Source of the DNA: Schistocerca nitens
Lineage: Eukaryota > Arthropoda > Insecta > Orthoptera > Acrididae
DNA: 64,000 nucleotides
Direction of reading: 5' to 3'
NCBI RefSeq assembly: GCF_023898315.1
Contig: NC_064614.1
Location: 497,380,109 to 497,444,108 of the forward strand
Under the pieces are notes generated by a model, which was given only the letters and a program-made list of their open reading frames with translations, was not told the DNA's origin and ran no database searches. Shown one piece after another: positions 11,149 through 23,833 of the stretch. How positions within the stretch are numbered: the first letter of the stretch is position 1; every line of letters begins with the position of its first letter. The position numbers and the translations under genes are program-made.

Positions 11149-14100
11149 GTTGTTGTTGTGGTCTTCAGTCCTGAGACTGGTTTGATGCAGCTCTCCATGC
11201 TACTCTATCCTGTGCAAGCTTTTTCATCTCCCAGTACCTACTGCAACCTACATCCTTCTGAATCTGCTTAGTGTATTCATCTCTTGGTCTCCCTCTACGA
11301 TTTTTACCCTCCACGCTGCCCTCCAATACTAAATTGGTGATCCCTTGATGCCTCAGAACATGTCCTACCAACCGATCCCGTCTTCTGGTCAAGTTGTGCC
11401 ACAAACTCCTCTTCTCCCCAATCCTATTCAATACTTCCTCATTAGTTATGTGATCTACCCATCTAATCTTCAGCATTCTTCTGTAGCACCACATTTCGAA
11501 AGCTTCTATTCTCTTCTTGTCCAAACTATTTATCATCCATGTTTCTCTTCCATACATGGCTACACTCCATACAAATACTTTCAGAAATGACTTCCTGACA
11601 CTTAAATCTATACTCGATGTTAACAAATTTCTCTTCTTCAGAAACGCTTTCCTTGCCATTGCCAGTCTACATTTTATATCCTCTCTACTTCGACCATCAT
11701 CAGTTATTTTGCTCCCCAAATAGCAAAACTCCTTTACTACTTTAAGTGTCTCATTTCCTAATCTAATTCCCTCAGCATCACCCGACTTCATTAGACTACA
11801 TTCCATTATCCTTGTTTTGCTTTTGTTGATGTTCATCTTATATCCTCCTTTCAAGACACTGTCCATTCCATTCAACTGCTCTTCCAAGTCCTTTGCTGTC
11901 TCTGACAGAATTACAATGTCATCGGCGAACCTCAAAGTTTTTATTTCTTCTCCATGAATTTTAATACCTACTCCGAATTTTTCTTTTGTTTCCTTTACTG
12001 CTTGCTCAATATACAGATTGAATAACATCGGGGAGTGGCTACAACCCTGTCTTACTCCCTTCCCAACCACTGCTTCCCTTTCATGTCCCTCGACTCTTAT
12101 AACTGCCATCTGGTTTCTGTACAAATTGTAAATAGCCTTTCGCTCCCTGTATTTTACCCCTGCCACCTTTAGAATTTGAAAGAGAGTATTCCAGTCAACA
12201 TTGTCAAAAGCTTTCTCTAAGTCTACAAATGCTAGAAACGTAGGTTTGCCTTTCCTTAATCTTTCTTCTAAGGTAAGTCATAAGGTCAGTATTGCCTCAC
12301 GTGTTCCAGTGTTACTACGGAATCCAAACTGATCTTCCCCGAGGTTGGCTTCTACTAGTTTTTCCATTCGTCTGTAAAGAATTCGTGTTAGTATTTTGCA
12401 GCTGTTACTTATTAAACTGATAGTTCGGTAATTTTCACATCTGTCAACACCTGCTTTCTTTGGGATTGGAATTATTATATTCTTCTTGAAGTCTGAGGGT
12501 ATTTCGCCTGTTTCATACATCTTGCTCACCAGATGGTAGAGTTTTGTCAGGACTGGCTCTCCCAAGGCCGCCAGTAGTTCCAATGGAATGTTGTCTACTC
12601 CGGGGGCCTTGTTTCGACTCAGGTCTTTCAGTGCTCTGTCAAACTCTTCACGCAGTATCATATCTCCCATTTCATCTTCATCTACATCCTCTTCCATTTC
12701 CATAATATTGTCCTCAAGTACATCGCCCTTGTATAGACCCTCTATATACTCCTTCCACCTTTCTGCTTTCCCTTCTTTGCTTAGAACTGGGTTTCCATCT
12801 GAGCTCTTGATATTCATACAAGTCATTCTCTTATCTTCAAAGGTCTCTTTAATTTTCCTGTAGGCAGTATCTATCTTACCCCTAGTGAGATAGGCCTCTA
12901 CATCCTTACATTTGTCCTCTAGCCATCCCTGCTTAGCCATTTTGCGCTTCCTGTCGATCTCATTTTTGAGACATTTGTATTCCTTTTTGCCTGCTTCATT
13001 TACTGCATTTTTATATTTTCTCCTTTCATCAATTAAATTCAATATTTCTTCTGTTACCCAAGGATTTCTACTAGCCCTTGTCTTTTTACCTACTTGATCC
13101 TCTGCTGCCTTCGCTACTTCATCCCTCAAGGCTACCCACTCTTCTTCTACTGTAGTTCTTTCCCCCATCTCTGTCAATTGTTCCCTTATGCTCTCCCTGA
13201 AACTCTGTACAACCTCTGGTTCTTTTAGTTTATCCAGGTCCCATCTCCTTAAATTCCCACCTTTTTGCAGTTTCTTCAGTTTTAATCTACAGTTCATTAC
13301 CAATAAATTGTGGTCAGAGTCCACATCTGCCCCTGGAAATGTCTTACAATTTAAAACCTGGTTCCTAAATCTCTGTCTTACCATTATATAATCTATCTGA
13401 TACCTTTTAGTATCTCCAGGGTTCTTCCATGTATACAACCTTCTTTCATGATTCTTAAACCAAGTGTTAGCTATGATTATGTTGTGCTCTGTGCAAAATT
13501 CTACCAGGCGGCTTCCTCTTTCATTTCTTAGCCCCAATCCATATTCACCTACTATGTTTCCTTCTCTCCCTTTTCCTACACTCGAATTCCAGTCACCCAT
13601 GACTATTAAATTTTCGTCTCCCTTCACAATCTGAATAATTTCTTTTATTTCATCATACATTTCTTCAATTTCTTCGTCATCTGCAGAGCTAGTTGGCATA
13701 TAAATTTGTAATACTGTAGTAGGTGTGGGCTTCGTATCTATCTTGGCCACAATAATGCGTTCACTATGCTGTTTGTAGTAGCTTACCCGCATTCCTATTT
13801 TCCTATTCATTATTAAACCTACTCCTGCATTACCCCTATTTGATTTTGTGTTTATAACCCTGTAGTCACCTGACCACAAGTCTTGTTCCTCCTGCCACCG
13901 AACTTCACTAATTCCCACTATATCTAACTTCAACCTATCCATTTCCCTTTTTAAATTTTCTAACCTACCTGCCCGATTAAGGGATCTGACATTCCACGCT
14001 CCGATCCGTAGAACGCCAGTTTTCTTTATCCTGATAACGACATCCTCTTGAGTAGTCCCCGCCCGGAGATCCGAATGGGGGGACTATTTTACCTCCGGAA

Positions 14101-14435
14101 TATTTTACCCAAGAGGACGCCATCATCATTTAATCATACAGTAAAGCTGCATGCCCTCGGGAAAAATTACGGCTGTAGTTTCCCCTTGCTTTCAGCCGTT
14201 TGCAGTACCAGCATAGCAAGGCCGTTTTGGTTATTGTTACAAGGCCACATCAGTCAATCATCCAGACTGTTGCCCTTGCAGCTACTGAAAAGGCTGCTGC
14301 CCCTCTTCAGGAACCACACGTTTGTCTGGCCTCTCAACAGATACCCCTCCGTTGTGGTTGCACCTACGGTACGGCTATCTGTATCGCTGAGGCACGCAAG
14401 CCTTCCCACCAACGGCAAGGTCCATGGTTCATGGG
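11149..14435 (-). mobile_element. RTE-A LINE, essentially full-length copy 2 (3,287 bp)
   Basis: Flanked by a perfect 14-bp duplication, ggcattcctgccat, at 11135-11148 and 14436-14449, so both ends are exact. On the minus strand it has a 5' leader of about 0.4 kb, one long pol frame (apurinic endonuclease, RT, C-terminal domain) and a short 3' end with a (CAA)n tail. The frame has a single in-frame TGA. It inserted into the plus Penelope copy, so it is the youngest layer of this nest. Only one break over 3.3 kb and an intact duplication suggest fairly recent arrival. Confidence 0.97.
11165..14010 (-). pseudogene. RTE-A pol: APE endonuclease plus reverse transcriptase, one in-frame TGA
   Basis: The frame is open from upstream of 13942 (GAWNVRS near 14000 supplies the catalytic Asn of the endonuclease) through SEVRW, NLIVMGDWNSSVG and GADVDSDHNLLVMN, all endonuclease landmarks. 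The RT follows: APGVDNIPLELL, AFVDLEKAFDNVDW, VRQGCSHSPMLFNLYIE and the LRFADDIVIL active site. It ends NRRGRPRDEYTK and AASNQSQD. The only interruption is TGA at 12278-12280, between AILTL and the LTLEERLRKGKP stretch. The frame is the same on both sides (12277 to 12166 is 111 bases). TGA is one C-to-T change from CGA, so a CpG decay is likely. Copy 3 has the same TGA. Confidence 0.95.
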
Positions 14436-17116
14436 GGCATTCCTGCCATACATCAGCAAATTTTCATCTAAAGTAGGCAGGATCCTAAGGAAAAATCAAA
14501 TAAAATTAATCTTCTGGCCACTGCTGGAGATTAGTGCCCTTCTCGTTTAGGTAAAGGATGATCTTGGCCTGCAGAAGGCCAGAATTTACAAAATTCGTGG
14601 CCAGTGTGACAAAGCATACATAGGTCAGATGATGTGCACAGTACACGAAAGGCGCATTGAACATGAGCACCACACTCGCCTTTCACAGCCTGGTAAGTCA
14701 GCCATAGCTGGGCATTGTAATACCAATGACACTCTATGGATTATTTTGCCACAAAAGTCTTGGCCGTGGCAAGATCCTTTTGGAATTCAGTAATTAAAGA
14801 ATCTGTGGAAATATGTCTAGCACAAGATCTTATTAATCGTAATGCCAACTTTCAACTGGACAAGGGTTTGGACCTGGTGATCTCCTTAATTTCTTCTGAG
14901 GGAAAACATTTTATTCATAATGAGACATCTGGCAACATCTGACATTTGTTTTTAGCAATACGAGTGCACATTCCGACAGAGGGCAGACATGTAGTTTTAT
15001 CTTTACGCACACACCTGTGTGTCACAGGTTGAACAGTATTTGCAGAGGGAGCAGATTTTGATAGAGGATGCTCCTGTGATGGCCAATAAAACACCAATTT
15101 TTGCTATAAAGCCAACACAGTGAACTTGTAGCCGACACAGTGAACTAGTAGTCTCCAGTGGTGGACACTCACCTGAATATGGCTGCACAGTTGCCAGCTG
15201 AAATATTGTGGCAAGAATTCAACATGATCCAGTAGTAACCACAAAACCTCATAGAATAGAGTTGTCTGGTTTGTAAAATCCAGCCAGGACGGTGGTTGAC
15301 CGTCTGCTCCAAAGTCTTTCACATGCATCTAGTGAAGGGAACACTACGATAGTTACTTGAGCATTTATGATTCTCACCAGGGTTCAAGATGAAGGTTAAA
15401 ATAGCTTCTCTCTGGAAGTTGGGAAATTGTACATACAGTCACATCACATTAAAAAGGGCAAGGAGGATTTCTTTGCTGTTACATGTGAGGTGCTGTAACA
15501 TGCAATGATAAACTCTGTCATGACCAGGTGATATGTCATTAGCTACAGACAGTGGCATATCCAGCACCTACATGGGGAATGGGCAGTTAGAAACTTCGTT
15601 GTCGGTGAAACTGAAGTTGTGAACTCATGACCAGTGAAGCTTCATATTCTGTACAGCTGCTGGGTGGTGAAACATTACTCGATTCTTCAAAACCTTAGCC
15701 ACAGTCTTCAAGTTGTGCATCATCCAGTTATTTTGATTTTACTTCATCTGCATCAGAAACAGAGATGGGTGGCAAATGCTCCACAGAAGGTGCTTCAAGT
15801 TAGTCTTCTGTAGAGACAGACATTGGTCTTATTCTTGATGCTGCAGAAAGTTCCCTTGTGTTCTTCTGGAGGCCCCCATTTCTCATTAAACCAGTGGTGC
15901 AACTCCTCCAACATCGGCTAAAAATACAACTAATGGTTGCCCGTACAATTGTACTGTTGCTGGAACAGTATATAGTGTAATGTTCAGAAACTGTTGACTC
16001 TCGCTTGTAATCGGTGGCCTTTGGTACTCACTACCTGAAAGATGGATAGACAATACAGGAAGCATTGTAGAGCCACTCTCCTGTCCCTGATAGTGGAGTG
16101 GCACTTATCACTTCATGAGGGAACAGGGTGTCTTTGAATTTAACCTAAGGGCTGTTAAAATTATGTTTTGGCAGTGTAGTGGATTGGCTTTGTGACATAT
16201 TGCATGCTATCCTGGACATTGTTACAGCACTCAGAAACAACAGATTGGCTGTACAGAGTTCAGTTTGCCTTTATGAGCACTTGTATACTTTCAGGCATTG
16301 CCATGTTTCTCAGATGAATCCAGATCAGGAAGTGGGGACTGGAATGTAAGTTGTTGAGCATATCTCAGTGTGCAGTGTGTGCTAGGACTAGAGAGATGAA
16401 GGCAGAGAAGACCCTGGAGCACTACTTAGCACCCTGTGTGCGTTAAAATCCTCAGATAGGAAGAATTGCTGGGGGAGTTGGGTGATGCGGTTGGTGAAAG
16501 CCTTCTGATCAGCTGATGAGGGGACGGGGGGAGAGATCATACAGTGACTTTCTGTTGTACATATACTGTGACAGCAACTGATTGGATGTTGGTGGTAAGG
16601 GGGAGAGTAAAAGAGTGCCATTCATCATCTAAAAAGATAGCCTCTCCATCTTTAGCTCCTCACCACTGAGGTCACTGCAACAAATATCTATTAATACCAG
16701 TATTTCTGGCCCATTTTGATCACAAGCGAGATAGATTATTCCTACACATCGGTCATGGTCCTGAAGATGGATAGTAAAACACTGAAACTGGTGCCCAGTA
16801 AAATAAGGTTGAAAACTGATGGCTGAAAGGCATTTAATTTGACATCCTCCATTCTGTTGTGGTGGGGGTCATCAGGAACCTTCACAGTGCTACCCCCCTG
16901 ACCACACAGGGATCACACTGTTGATGCCTGAGCAGGAAACTCCCCATGCAAGCCAACGAATACGTGCCCATCATGGCTGGGACAGAGAGGCTCTGGGCAG
17001 TGGTTTACTGGTCAGTTGCTGTGGCTGGGTGGTGCCTGTGAGGAGAGTCCCATTTGGAGTTAGTGATACCACAACAGAAGATTCACTTGAACACAAGGCC
17101 CCAGTAGTGTCTTCAA

Positions 17117-18127
17117 ATGGGAAGATGTAGAGAGATACGGCTCCACTACGTTTCCTTCTCTAGCTACACCATGGGAAGAGGGACAAGCCAGAACTCTGGG
17201 ACTAAATACTTTATCCAATACTTGGTCTGTACTCGGACTGATGGGGGTACTATTACTGCAACAAAACCATTATCTTTTGTTGAAAACACTGAAGACAAAT
17301 TTGGAAATGTTGAGTCCCTGGGGAAAGTACAAAATGGTTTGTCACTGATTAAAACTTCCTCTGCTGCCAAATCTACAGTTCTTCAGGCATGTCATTTAGG
17401 TGACATAATTATGACCATTGTCACACACACAACTTTGAACATGGTCCAAGAAATCATCTTCCACAGAGGTCTTATGCCCTGAACAGATGAGGAACTCTGG
17501 GCTAATTTCCAGCAGCGAGGTGTACATTTTATCAGATGTGTACAAAAGGGGTCCAAGGATTACTGTATGGATAAATGTGCCTTTATCTTAGCTTGTGAAG
17601 GAAATGTGCTTCCAGTGAAAGTTAAGGTCATGGTATACAGGTGTGATGTAAAACTGTGTATCCCACTGCATTACGTGACCAAGCTGCTCAGCAAACTCAG
17701 AATGTGGCAACTGCGGATGATCACTCCACGAAGATAGTTCTTTGGGTGTTAGCTGTATGGAACATCACCCTCCATGTTCACCAGTTTGCCCAGTTTTCAA
17801 GAAAGAACATAAAATCCAGGAATAAGGATGTATTGACCATCTGTCGTATACTGAGGAATGGGAGAAATGTGAATGCCTACATCTTGTGGAAATGATAATC
17901 AATTATGCGAACATCATGACCATTGCACTCCCTGCTTCAACCTTTCCCAATCTAGATCTCCCACCATCCTCCTCTCCCAGGTAACCCTAGTATCTGGTCT
18001 GGGAGCCACTTACCGCACCCGACTGAAGAAGCATTCTCCTTCTTCAGTGTCTACCCATGACAGGTCTCCCTCTTGGGATCCCTCTCCTCGGCAACCCCCC
18101 GACCACATGCCTGATATCAAGCAGTAG
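17117..18127 (+). pseudogene. Jockey ORF1 (nucleic-acid-binding, gag-like) remnant
   Basis: FIQYLVCTRTDGGTITATKP and ENTEDKFGNVESLGKVQNG are the start of the usual Jockey ORF1, with GLMP and TDEELW downstream. Zinc-knuckle remnants with many Cys follow near 17650-17830, then a Pro/Ser-rich tail. ORF1 proteins bind the element RNA. The frame shifts several times after 17482. Confidence 0.7.
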
Positions 18128-18364
18128 CTGAAGGAGCCATGGCCTGTGGATCCCAAGGCTGTCCACTTTCCATTTGTCCTTGTGGTTATCCCCTTTAGTG
18201 AACCTTGTCCACCAAAAGTTATGAAGGAAAAGAAGAATAAGGCTCCTTCAGTACCCCCAGCGGTGCCAGATCCTCCATGCAGTCAAATTCTAAACTGATG
18301 TGGTTCCATTCCCAATGTTCACAGACAATGATCCTGTGTATGACCTGTCCTCTTAACACCTAAC

Positions 18365-18900
18365 ATGGCCACCAGTCAAGTGATCAGTCAGTGGAATTGT
18401 AATGGGTACTGCTGTCACCTGACAGAACACCACCACCTTATTCCCTCCTCTTCTGCAGTTTGCATTGCTCTCCAAGAAATGCACTTCACTTGCGAGAATT
18501 CTCCAACTCCCCATAGTTATTATGTGTTCTGTCAGAACTGTGCTGATCCCAAGGATGCATCTGGTGGGCTCTGTACTGTAGTTTGTACAGATGTAATTGG
18601 TGAACACATTTCACTTCATACCTCTTTGGAGGAAATGGTGGTGCAAACGACCTCAGTGATTACCATTTAAAATGTTTACCTAACTCCAGGCAGGCTACTG
18701 ACTTATGATGAATTGACCACATTAATCCAACAACTTCCCCCCTTTTCTCCTGCTTTAGGACTTCAGCTCACACTACCCCCACGTGGAGGAGTAACACTTA
18801 ATGTGGTAGGGGCCTTCTAATTGACCAGCTTCTCACAGACCATGGTCTGTGCCTCCTAAATGATGGTTCTTCTACCGACCATGGCACCTTTCCACTGTCG
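18365..18900 (+). pseudogene. Jockey ORF2 endonuclease domain, N-terminal
   Basis: Starts VISQWNCNGYCCHL (catalytic Asn in WNCNG), then ALQEMHFT (catalytic Glu in LQE) and SYYVFCQNCADP. In shifted frames TPGRLLTYDELT and a decayed GDFNAH block follow. No later pol domains. Confidence 0.8.
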
Positions 18901-19016
18901 ATTAAATGATCTCTTCACCTAACCTTGAAGCTTCAGTTCATTAGTCAGTCCAAAATGACCTTTGTGACAGTGACTGCTTGTGAAGAATTGGAAGAGTCCA
19001 CGGAAGATATGAAATT

Positions 19017-19655
19017 GTGTTTTTCAACCATCTGCAAAACTGAGAAACCCATTGGGTTCAGTTAAGCATGACCTTGGCCTGAGGAAATATGGTTTGTACA
19101 AGATTTCTTGTCAATGTGAAGCAGCATATATAGCCCAGACATGCCGCACAGTACAAGAACGCTGCAATGAACATCAGCGTCATGCACACCTTCGTCAATT
19201 GGAGAAGTCGGCAATTTGCAGGATTTCAACTGAGCACAGCCTGGGACCCTGCATTGGCTGCTATTAAATCACGATGTGAAAATCAAGATTCTCCGATAGC
19301 AGGCCCGTCATAATGTTGATCTAGTATGGACGTTGGTGAGTAACATCTGGCCACACTGTTGGCAAACGCAGAATACAGTGCATGCACAGGAGAGCCGCTC
19401 TCCGATTTCCAGCAGAGGGAGTTTGAATATGGCACCATCTATCTGCAAATCATTGCACATGCATGATTTGCGCACCTGCTCATTATTCGCGTGCATTTTC
19501 TAGAAAGGAGTGTCGACGTGTGGATACATTCAGTTGTACCTAGCCTCCAGCAAGGTTGAACCACCTGAAGATGTTGGACAGTTGCTCTGAGGAAATATTG
19601 TGGAATTTGCACAATGTGATCCAGCGGCAAACCCGTGAAGACTATTTACTACAAA
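19017..19655 (+). mobile_element. Penelope-like element, 3' fragment (third copy)
   Basis: From about 19017 the frame VFQPSAKLRN leads into KHDLGLRKYGLYKISCQCE and RTVQERCNEHQRHAHLRQLE, a GIY-YIG domain with YIG decayed to YIA and an intact CxC pair. A non-coding 3' segment then ends with the aatattgtgg block shared with the 9.4 and 15.2 kb copies. 5'-truncated and more diverged than those, so probably another subfamily. Confidence 0.82.
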
Positions 19656-20711
19656 GTATATTCTCTGACCAGGAAATGCTTTCTCACTACCTCCCCTTAT
19701 CGAGTAGTTTCTCAGCCAAAAAGTGTTTATTACATTATTTATGTGAAGAACTGGAAGATTTAGAATCAGCCCCCGTGAATATCATAAAAGATTATCCTAA
19801 TATTGCGTAACATGGGACCTGCACTGCTTATACACTCTCCAGGCATTAGAGGCTACAAAAGTTTAAATAAGCCTAAGGGAAATGTTTCTTTTACTATAAA
19901 TGTCATTAATGACCCCAATATTATTAGTGATTAAATTTGATGATTTCTTTGTTGATTTGCACAGACCAGATAAATGATGACCTAGACCTTAGTATTATTG
20001 ATATGGGGATGCCACCTGGTATTAATTCACTGCTGAAAATGTTATTGACGCTTTTAAGAATAAGTCCTCATCAAACTGGGGCAATTTTTCTCCAAATCCC
20101 ATGGAAAAATGTGAACTTGCATTGGCTCCTGATTTGACTCACCTTACGCAGTTGGCCTGTGTAAGTGACATTTTCCCAGTCCTAATTAAGTTTACTCTAG
20201 TGAGACCTATTTATAAAAAGGAATCCAGAACCATTGTTGAAAGCTATAGGCACATATCGCTTACATCTGTCTTCAGTAAATTAACTGAAAAATTTTTAGT
20301 TCTTAAATTAGATTATCACTATGGCTCAAGAGGACTCACGGCTGATTTCCAACACAGCTTGTATGTGTGTGTGTTGGAGCGCAATATCTTCTGCCGTGGA
20401 ACTTGCGCATGCAGCTCTTGACAGACTTAACTCCGGAACTCAGTCCACTGAAATTCACTTTAATGATAGTAAGATGATGAGAGGTGTATGATACAGTAAC
20501 TGCATTCTTGGTTCAGAAGTTTCTCAAGGCTCCCTCCTTGGTCCTTATCTGTGTGTTTAATGTGTTAACTACTTCCATTCACTTGGGAATGTATCCGCCA
20601 GTATGTATGCTGACAACACATCTGGACTGTGCTGGGCAGGTAACTACTGAGAATTAAAATCTGCCCTCACCAATTCAACCAGTTTCACATGATGATTTCT
20701 CTACTGAAATA

Positions 20712-22052
20712 CAGGGCTATTACAAATGATTGAAGCGATTTCATAAATTCACTGTAGCTCCATTCATTGACATATGGTCACGACACACTACAGATACGTA
20801 GAAAAACTCATAAAGTTTTGTTCGGCTGAAGCCGCACTTCAGGTTTCTGCCGCCAGAGCGCTCAAGAGCGCAGTGAGACAAAATGGCGACAGGAGCCGAG
20901 AAAGCGTATGTCGTGCTTGAAATGCACTCACATCAGTCAGTCATAACAGTGCAACGACACTTCAGGACGAAGTTCAACAAAGATCCACCAACTGCTAACT
21001 CCATTCGGCGATGGTATGCGCAGTTTAAAGCTTCTGGATGCCTCTGTAAGGGGAAATCAACGGGTCAGCCTGCAGTGAGCGAAGAAACGGTTGAACGCGT
21101 GCGGGCAAGTTTCACGCGTAGCCCGCGGAAGTCGACGAATAAAGCAAGCAGGGAGCTAAACGTACCACAGCCGACGGTTTGGAAAATCTTACGGAAAAGG
21201 CTAAAGCAGAAGCCTTACCGTTTACAATTGCTACAAGCCCTGACACCCGATGACAAAGTCAAACGCTTTGAATTTTCGGTGCGGTTGCAACAGCTCATGG
21301 AAGAGGATGCGTTCAATGCGAAACTTGTTTTCAGTGATGAAGCAACATTTTTTCTTCATGGTGAAGTGAACAGACACAATGTGCGAATCTGGGCGGTAGA
21401 GAATCCTCACGCATTCGTGCAGCAAATTCGCAATTCACCAAAAGTTAACGTGTTTTGTGCAATCTCACGGTTTAAAGTTTACGGCCCCTTTTTCTTCTGC
21501 GTAAAAAACGTTAAAGGACACGTGTATCTGGACATGCTGGAAAATTGGCTCATGCCACAACTGGAGACCGACAGCGCCGACTTCATCTTTCAACAGGATG
21601 GTGCTCCACCGCACTTCCATCATGATGTTCGGCATTTCTTAAACAGGAGATTGGAAGACCGATGGATCGGTCGTGGTGGAGATCATGATCAGCAATTTAC
21701 GTCATGGCCTCCACGCTCTCCCGACTTAACCCCATGCAATTTCTTTCTGTGGTGTTATGTGAAAGATTCAGTGTTTAAACCTCCTCTACCAAGAAACGTG
21801 CCAGAACTGTGAGCTCGCATCAACGATGCTTTCGAACTCATTGATGGGGACATGCTGCGCCGAGTGTGGGAGAAACTTGATTATTGGCTTGATGTCTGCC
21901 GAATCACTAAAGGGGCACATATTGAACATTTGTGAATGCCTAAAAAAACTCTTTGAGTTTTTGTATGTGTGTGCAAAGCATTGTGAAAATATCTCAAATA
22001 ATAAAGTTATTGTAGAGCTGTGAAATCGCTTCAATCATTTGTAATAACCCTG
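20712..22052 (+). mobile_element. DD41D mariner-like transposon, copy 1 (1,341 bp)
   Basis: Complete element with TA target duplication (20710-20711 and 22053-22054). Its 32-bp terminal inverted repeats (20712-20743 and 22021-22052) begin cagggctattacaaatgat and differ at one base. The transposase gene fills most of the inside. It sits inside a CR1-like LINE, so it is younger than that LINE. Near-identical ends suggest recent insertion. Confidence 0.96.
20883..21935 (+). pseudogene. DD41D mariner transposase, one in-frame TGA
   Basis: 350 codons with a single TGA at codon 310 (21810-21812), after which the frame runs on for 40 residues to HIEHL and stop. N-terminal HTH regions are at about residues 1-55 (HFRTKFNKDPPTANSIRRWY) and 65-110. 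The DDE-type catalytic triad is Asp152 (VFSDEATF), Asp239 (QQDGAPPH) and Asp281 (RSPDLTP), with 41 residues between the last two, hence DD41D. All three Asp are in place; only the C-terminal tail is cut off. The TGA could be CGA decay. Confidence 0.95.
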
Positions 22053-22305
22053 TAGATTTTAAAGTAGACACAAGCAAAAATTAACTTTGGTATGAGAAAT
22101 TATGTTCCTTTCTTATCAGTTGTAAATAATAGCATAAGCTTTGATAGCAAGAACTTTTGTAAGCTTTTAGGAGTATTTTTTTGATACGAATTTTACTTGG
22201 AACAAGCATATGGATCATGTGTACTCGAGGATGTTGAGTGGTGTCTATCTGTTAAGAAGGTTTTCCCATTTTTTGGACACACATACTTTAAGGATGGTAT
22301 ATTCT

Positions 22306-23736
22306 GGGGTTAACATCAGGAAGACATGGCAGAGAGTGTGTTACTGTGAACAGTTCAGTGATAGGGTTGTTTTTATCAGAATTGACAGCAAACCAATACT
22401 GACAATGATAGTTCAGGTACACATGCCAATGCCAATGCCACAAGCTGAAGATGAAGAGGGAGAGAAAGTATATGAGAATATTGATAGGGTAACACAATAC
22501 ATAAAGGGAGATGTAAATCTAATAGTCATGGGGGACTGGAATGCAGTTTTAGGGGAAGGAGTAGAAGAAAAGGGTACAGGACAATATGGGCTTGGAACAA
22601 GGAATGAGAGAGGAGAAAGACTAATTGAGTTCTGTAACAAATTTCTGCTAGTAACAGCGAGTACTCTTTTCAAGAATACTTGGAAAAGGCCGGGTGATAC
22701 GGGAAGATTTCAGTTAGATTACATCATGGTCAGACAGAGATTCCAAAATCAGATACTGGATTGTAAGGTGTACCCCGGAGCAGATATAGACTTGGATCGC
22801 TATATAGTAGTGATGAAGAGTAGGCTGAAATTTAAGGCATTAGTCAGGAAGAATCAATACACAAAGAAGTGGGGTATGGATGTACTAAGGAATGATGAGA
22901 TACGCTTGAAGTTTGTAAGGCTATAGATACTGCAATAAGGAATAGCTCAGTAGGCAGTACAGCTGAATGGGGATGGACAACTCTAAAAAGGGCTATGACA
23001 AAAGTTCAATAGAAAAACATCGGTACAAAGAAGGTAGCTGTGAAGAAACCTTAGGTAACAGAAGAAATACTTCAGTTGATCGATGAAAGGCAGAAGTACA
23101 AAAGTGTTCCGGGAAACTCAGAACTGCAAGTTGCTGAGGAATGAAATAAATAGGAAGTACAGGGAAGTTAAGATGAAATGGTTGCATGAAAAATGTGAAG
23201 AAATCGAAAAAGAAATAATTGTCGGAAGGACAGACTCAGCATACAGGAAAGTCAAAACAACCTTCAGTGACATTAAAAGTAAGGATTGTAACATTAAGAG
23301 TGCAATGGGAATTCCACTGTTAAATGCAGAGGAGCGAGCAGATAGATGGATAGAATACATTGAAAGCCTCTATGAGGGGGAAGATTTGTCTGATGTGGTA
23401 GAAGAAGAAACAGGAGTCGATTTAGAAGAGATAGGAGATCCAGTATTAGAATCAGAATTTAAAAGAGTTTTGGAGGACTTAAGATCAAATAAGGCAGAAG
23501 TGTCAGTAAAATTCCATCAGAATTTCAAAATCATTGGGGTAAGTGGCAACAAAACGACTATTCACTTTGATGTGTAGAATGTATGAGTCTAGCGACATAT
23601 CACCTGACTTTCGGAAAAATATCATCCACATAATTCCATAGACTGCAAGAGGTAACAAGTGCAAGAATTCTCACACACAATCAGCTTAACAGCTATGCAT
23701 CCAAGTTGCTGACAAGAATAACATTGCGGTTGATTA

Positions 23737-23833
<97 letters not shown>

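Larger units (their letters stand above)
10890..15262 (+). mobile_element. Penelope-like element, plus copy, split by RTE
   Basis: The plus copy begins near 10890 with DLYLQASSCHRP, runs to 11148, is interrupted by the RTE element (11149-14435), and continues from 14450 with AFLPYISKFSSKVGRILRK, a GIY-YIG domain (ARIYKIRGQCDKAYIGQM, near 14580-14640) and a non-coding 3' segment to about 15262. Net length is about 1.1 kb. It is 5'-truncated compared with the minus copy, and the two share the same 3' terminal sequence, so the pair forms a large imperfect palindrome. Several frame breaks. Confidence 0.88.
8340..16640 (-). mobile_element. Jockey-type LINE, minus strand, split by a Penelope pair
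   Basis: Two minus-strand segments read as one Jockey-clade ORF2. The upstream part (16640 to 15263) has endonuclease remnants (LPQQFFLSEDFNAH, near 16470) and the linker before the RT (KCHSTIRDRRVAL), running to the first RT motifs near the inner end. The downstream part (9433 to 8340) resumes in the RT with IGIFFNFENAYDTTLRH, then FLGLTFDRKLIRLP and later C-terminal blocks. The two halves meet at the ends of the Penelope block (9434-15262), so the LINE was there first. Both halves carry many stops and frameshifts. It is an old, dead copy. Confidence 0.8.
16862..19016 (+). mobile_element. Jockey-type LINE, plus strand, 5' half
   Basis: This segment carries the 5' leader (from about 16862), ORF1 (about 17117 to 18130) and the first part of ORF2, the endonuclease (18365 to about 18900). 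It stops where a Penelope 3' fragment begins at about 19017. No RT part follows in this orientation, so it is cut off or 3'-deleted. Many stops. Confidence 0.78.
19656..22305 (+). mobile_element. CR1-like LINE split by mariner
   Basis: RT fragments on both sides of the transposon at 20712-22052 belong together. Before it: PVLIKFTLVRPIYKKES, a decayed SQGSLLGPY motif and SMYADNTS (YADD decayed to YADN). After it: KLLGVFFDTNFTWNKH and MLSGVYLLRRFSHFLDTHTL, the block that follows the RT in CR1-like elements. Several stops and frameshifts. The family assignment within the CR1/Daphne group is by eye only. Confidence 0.65.
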
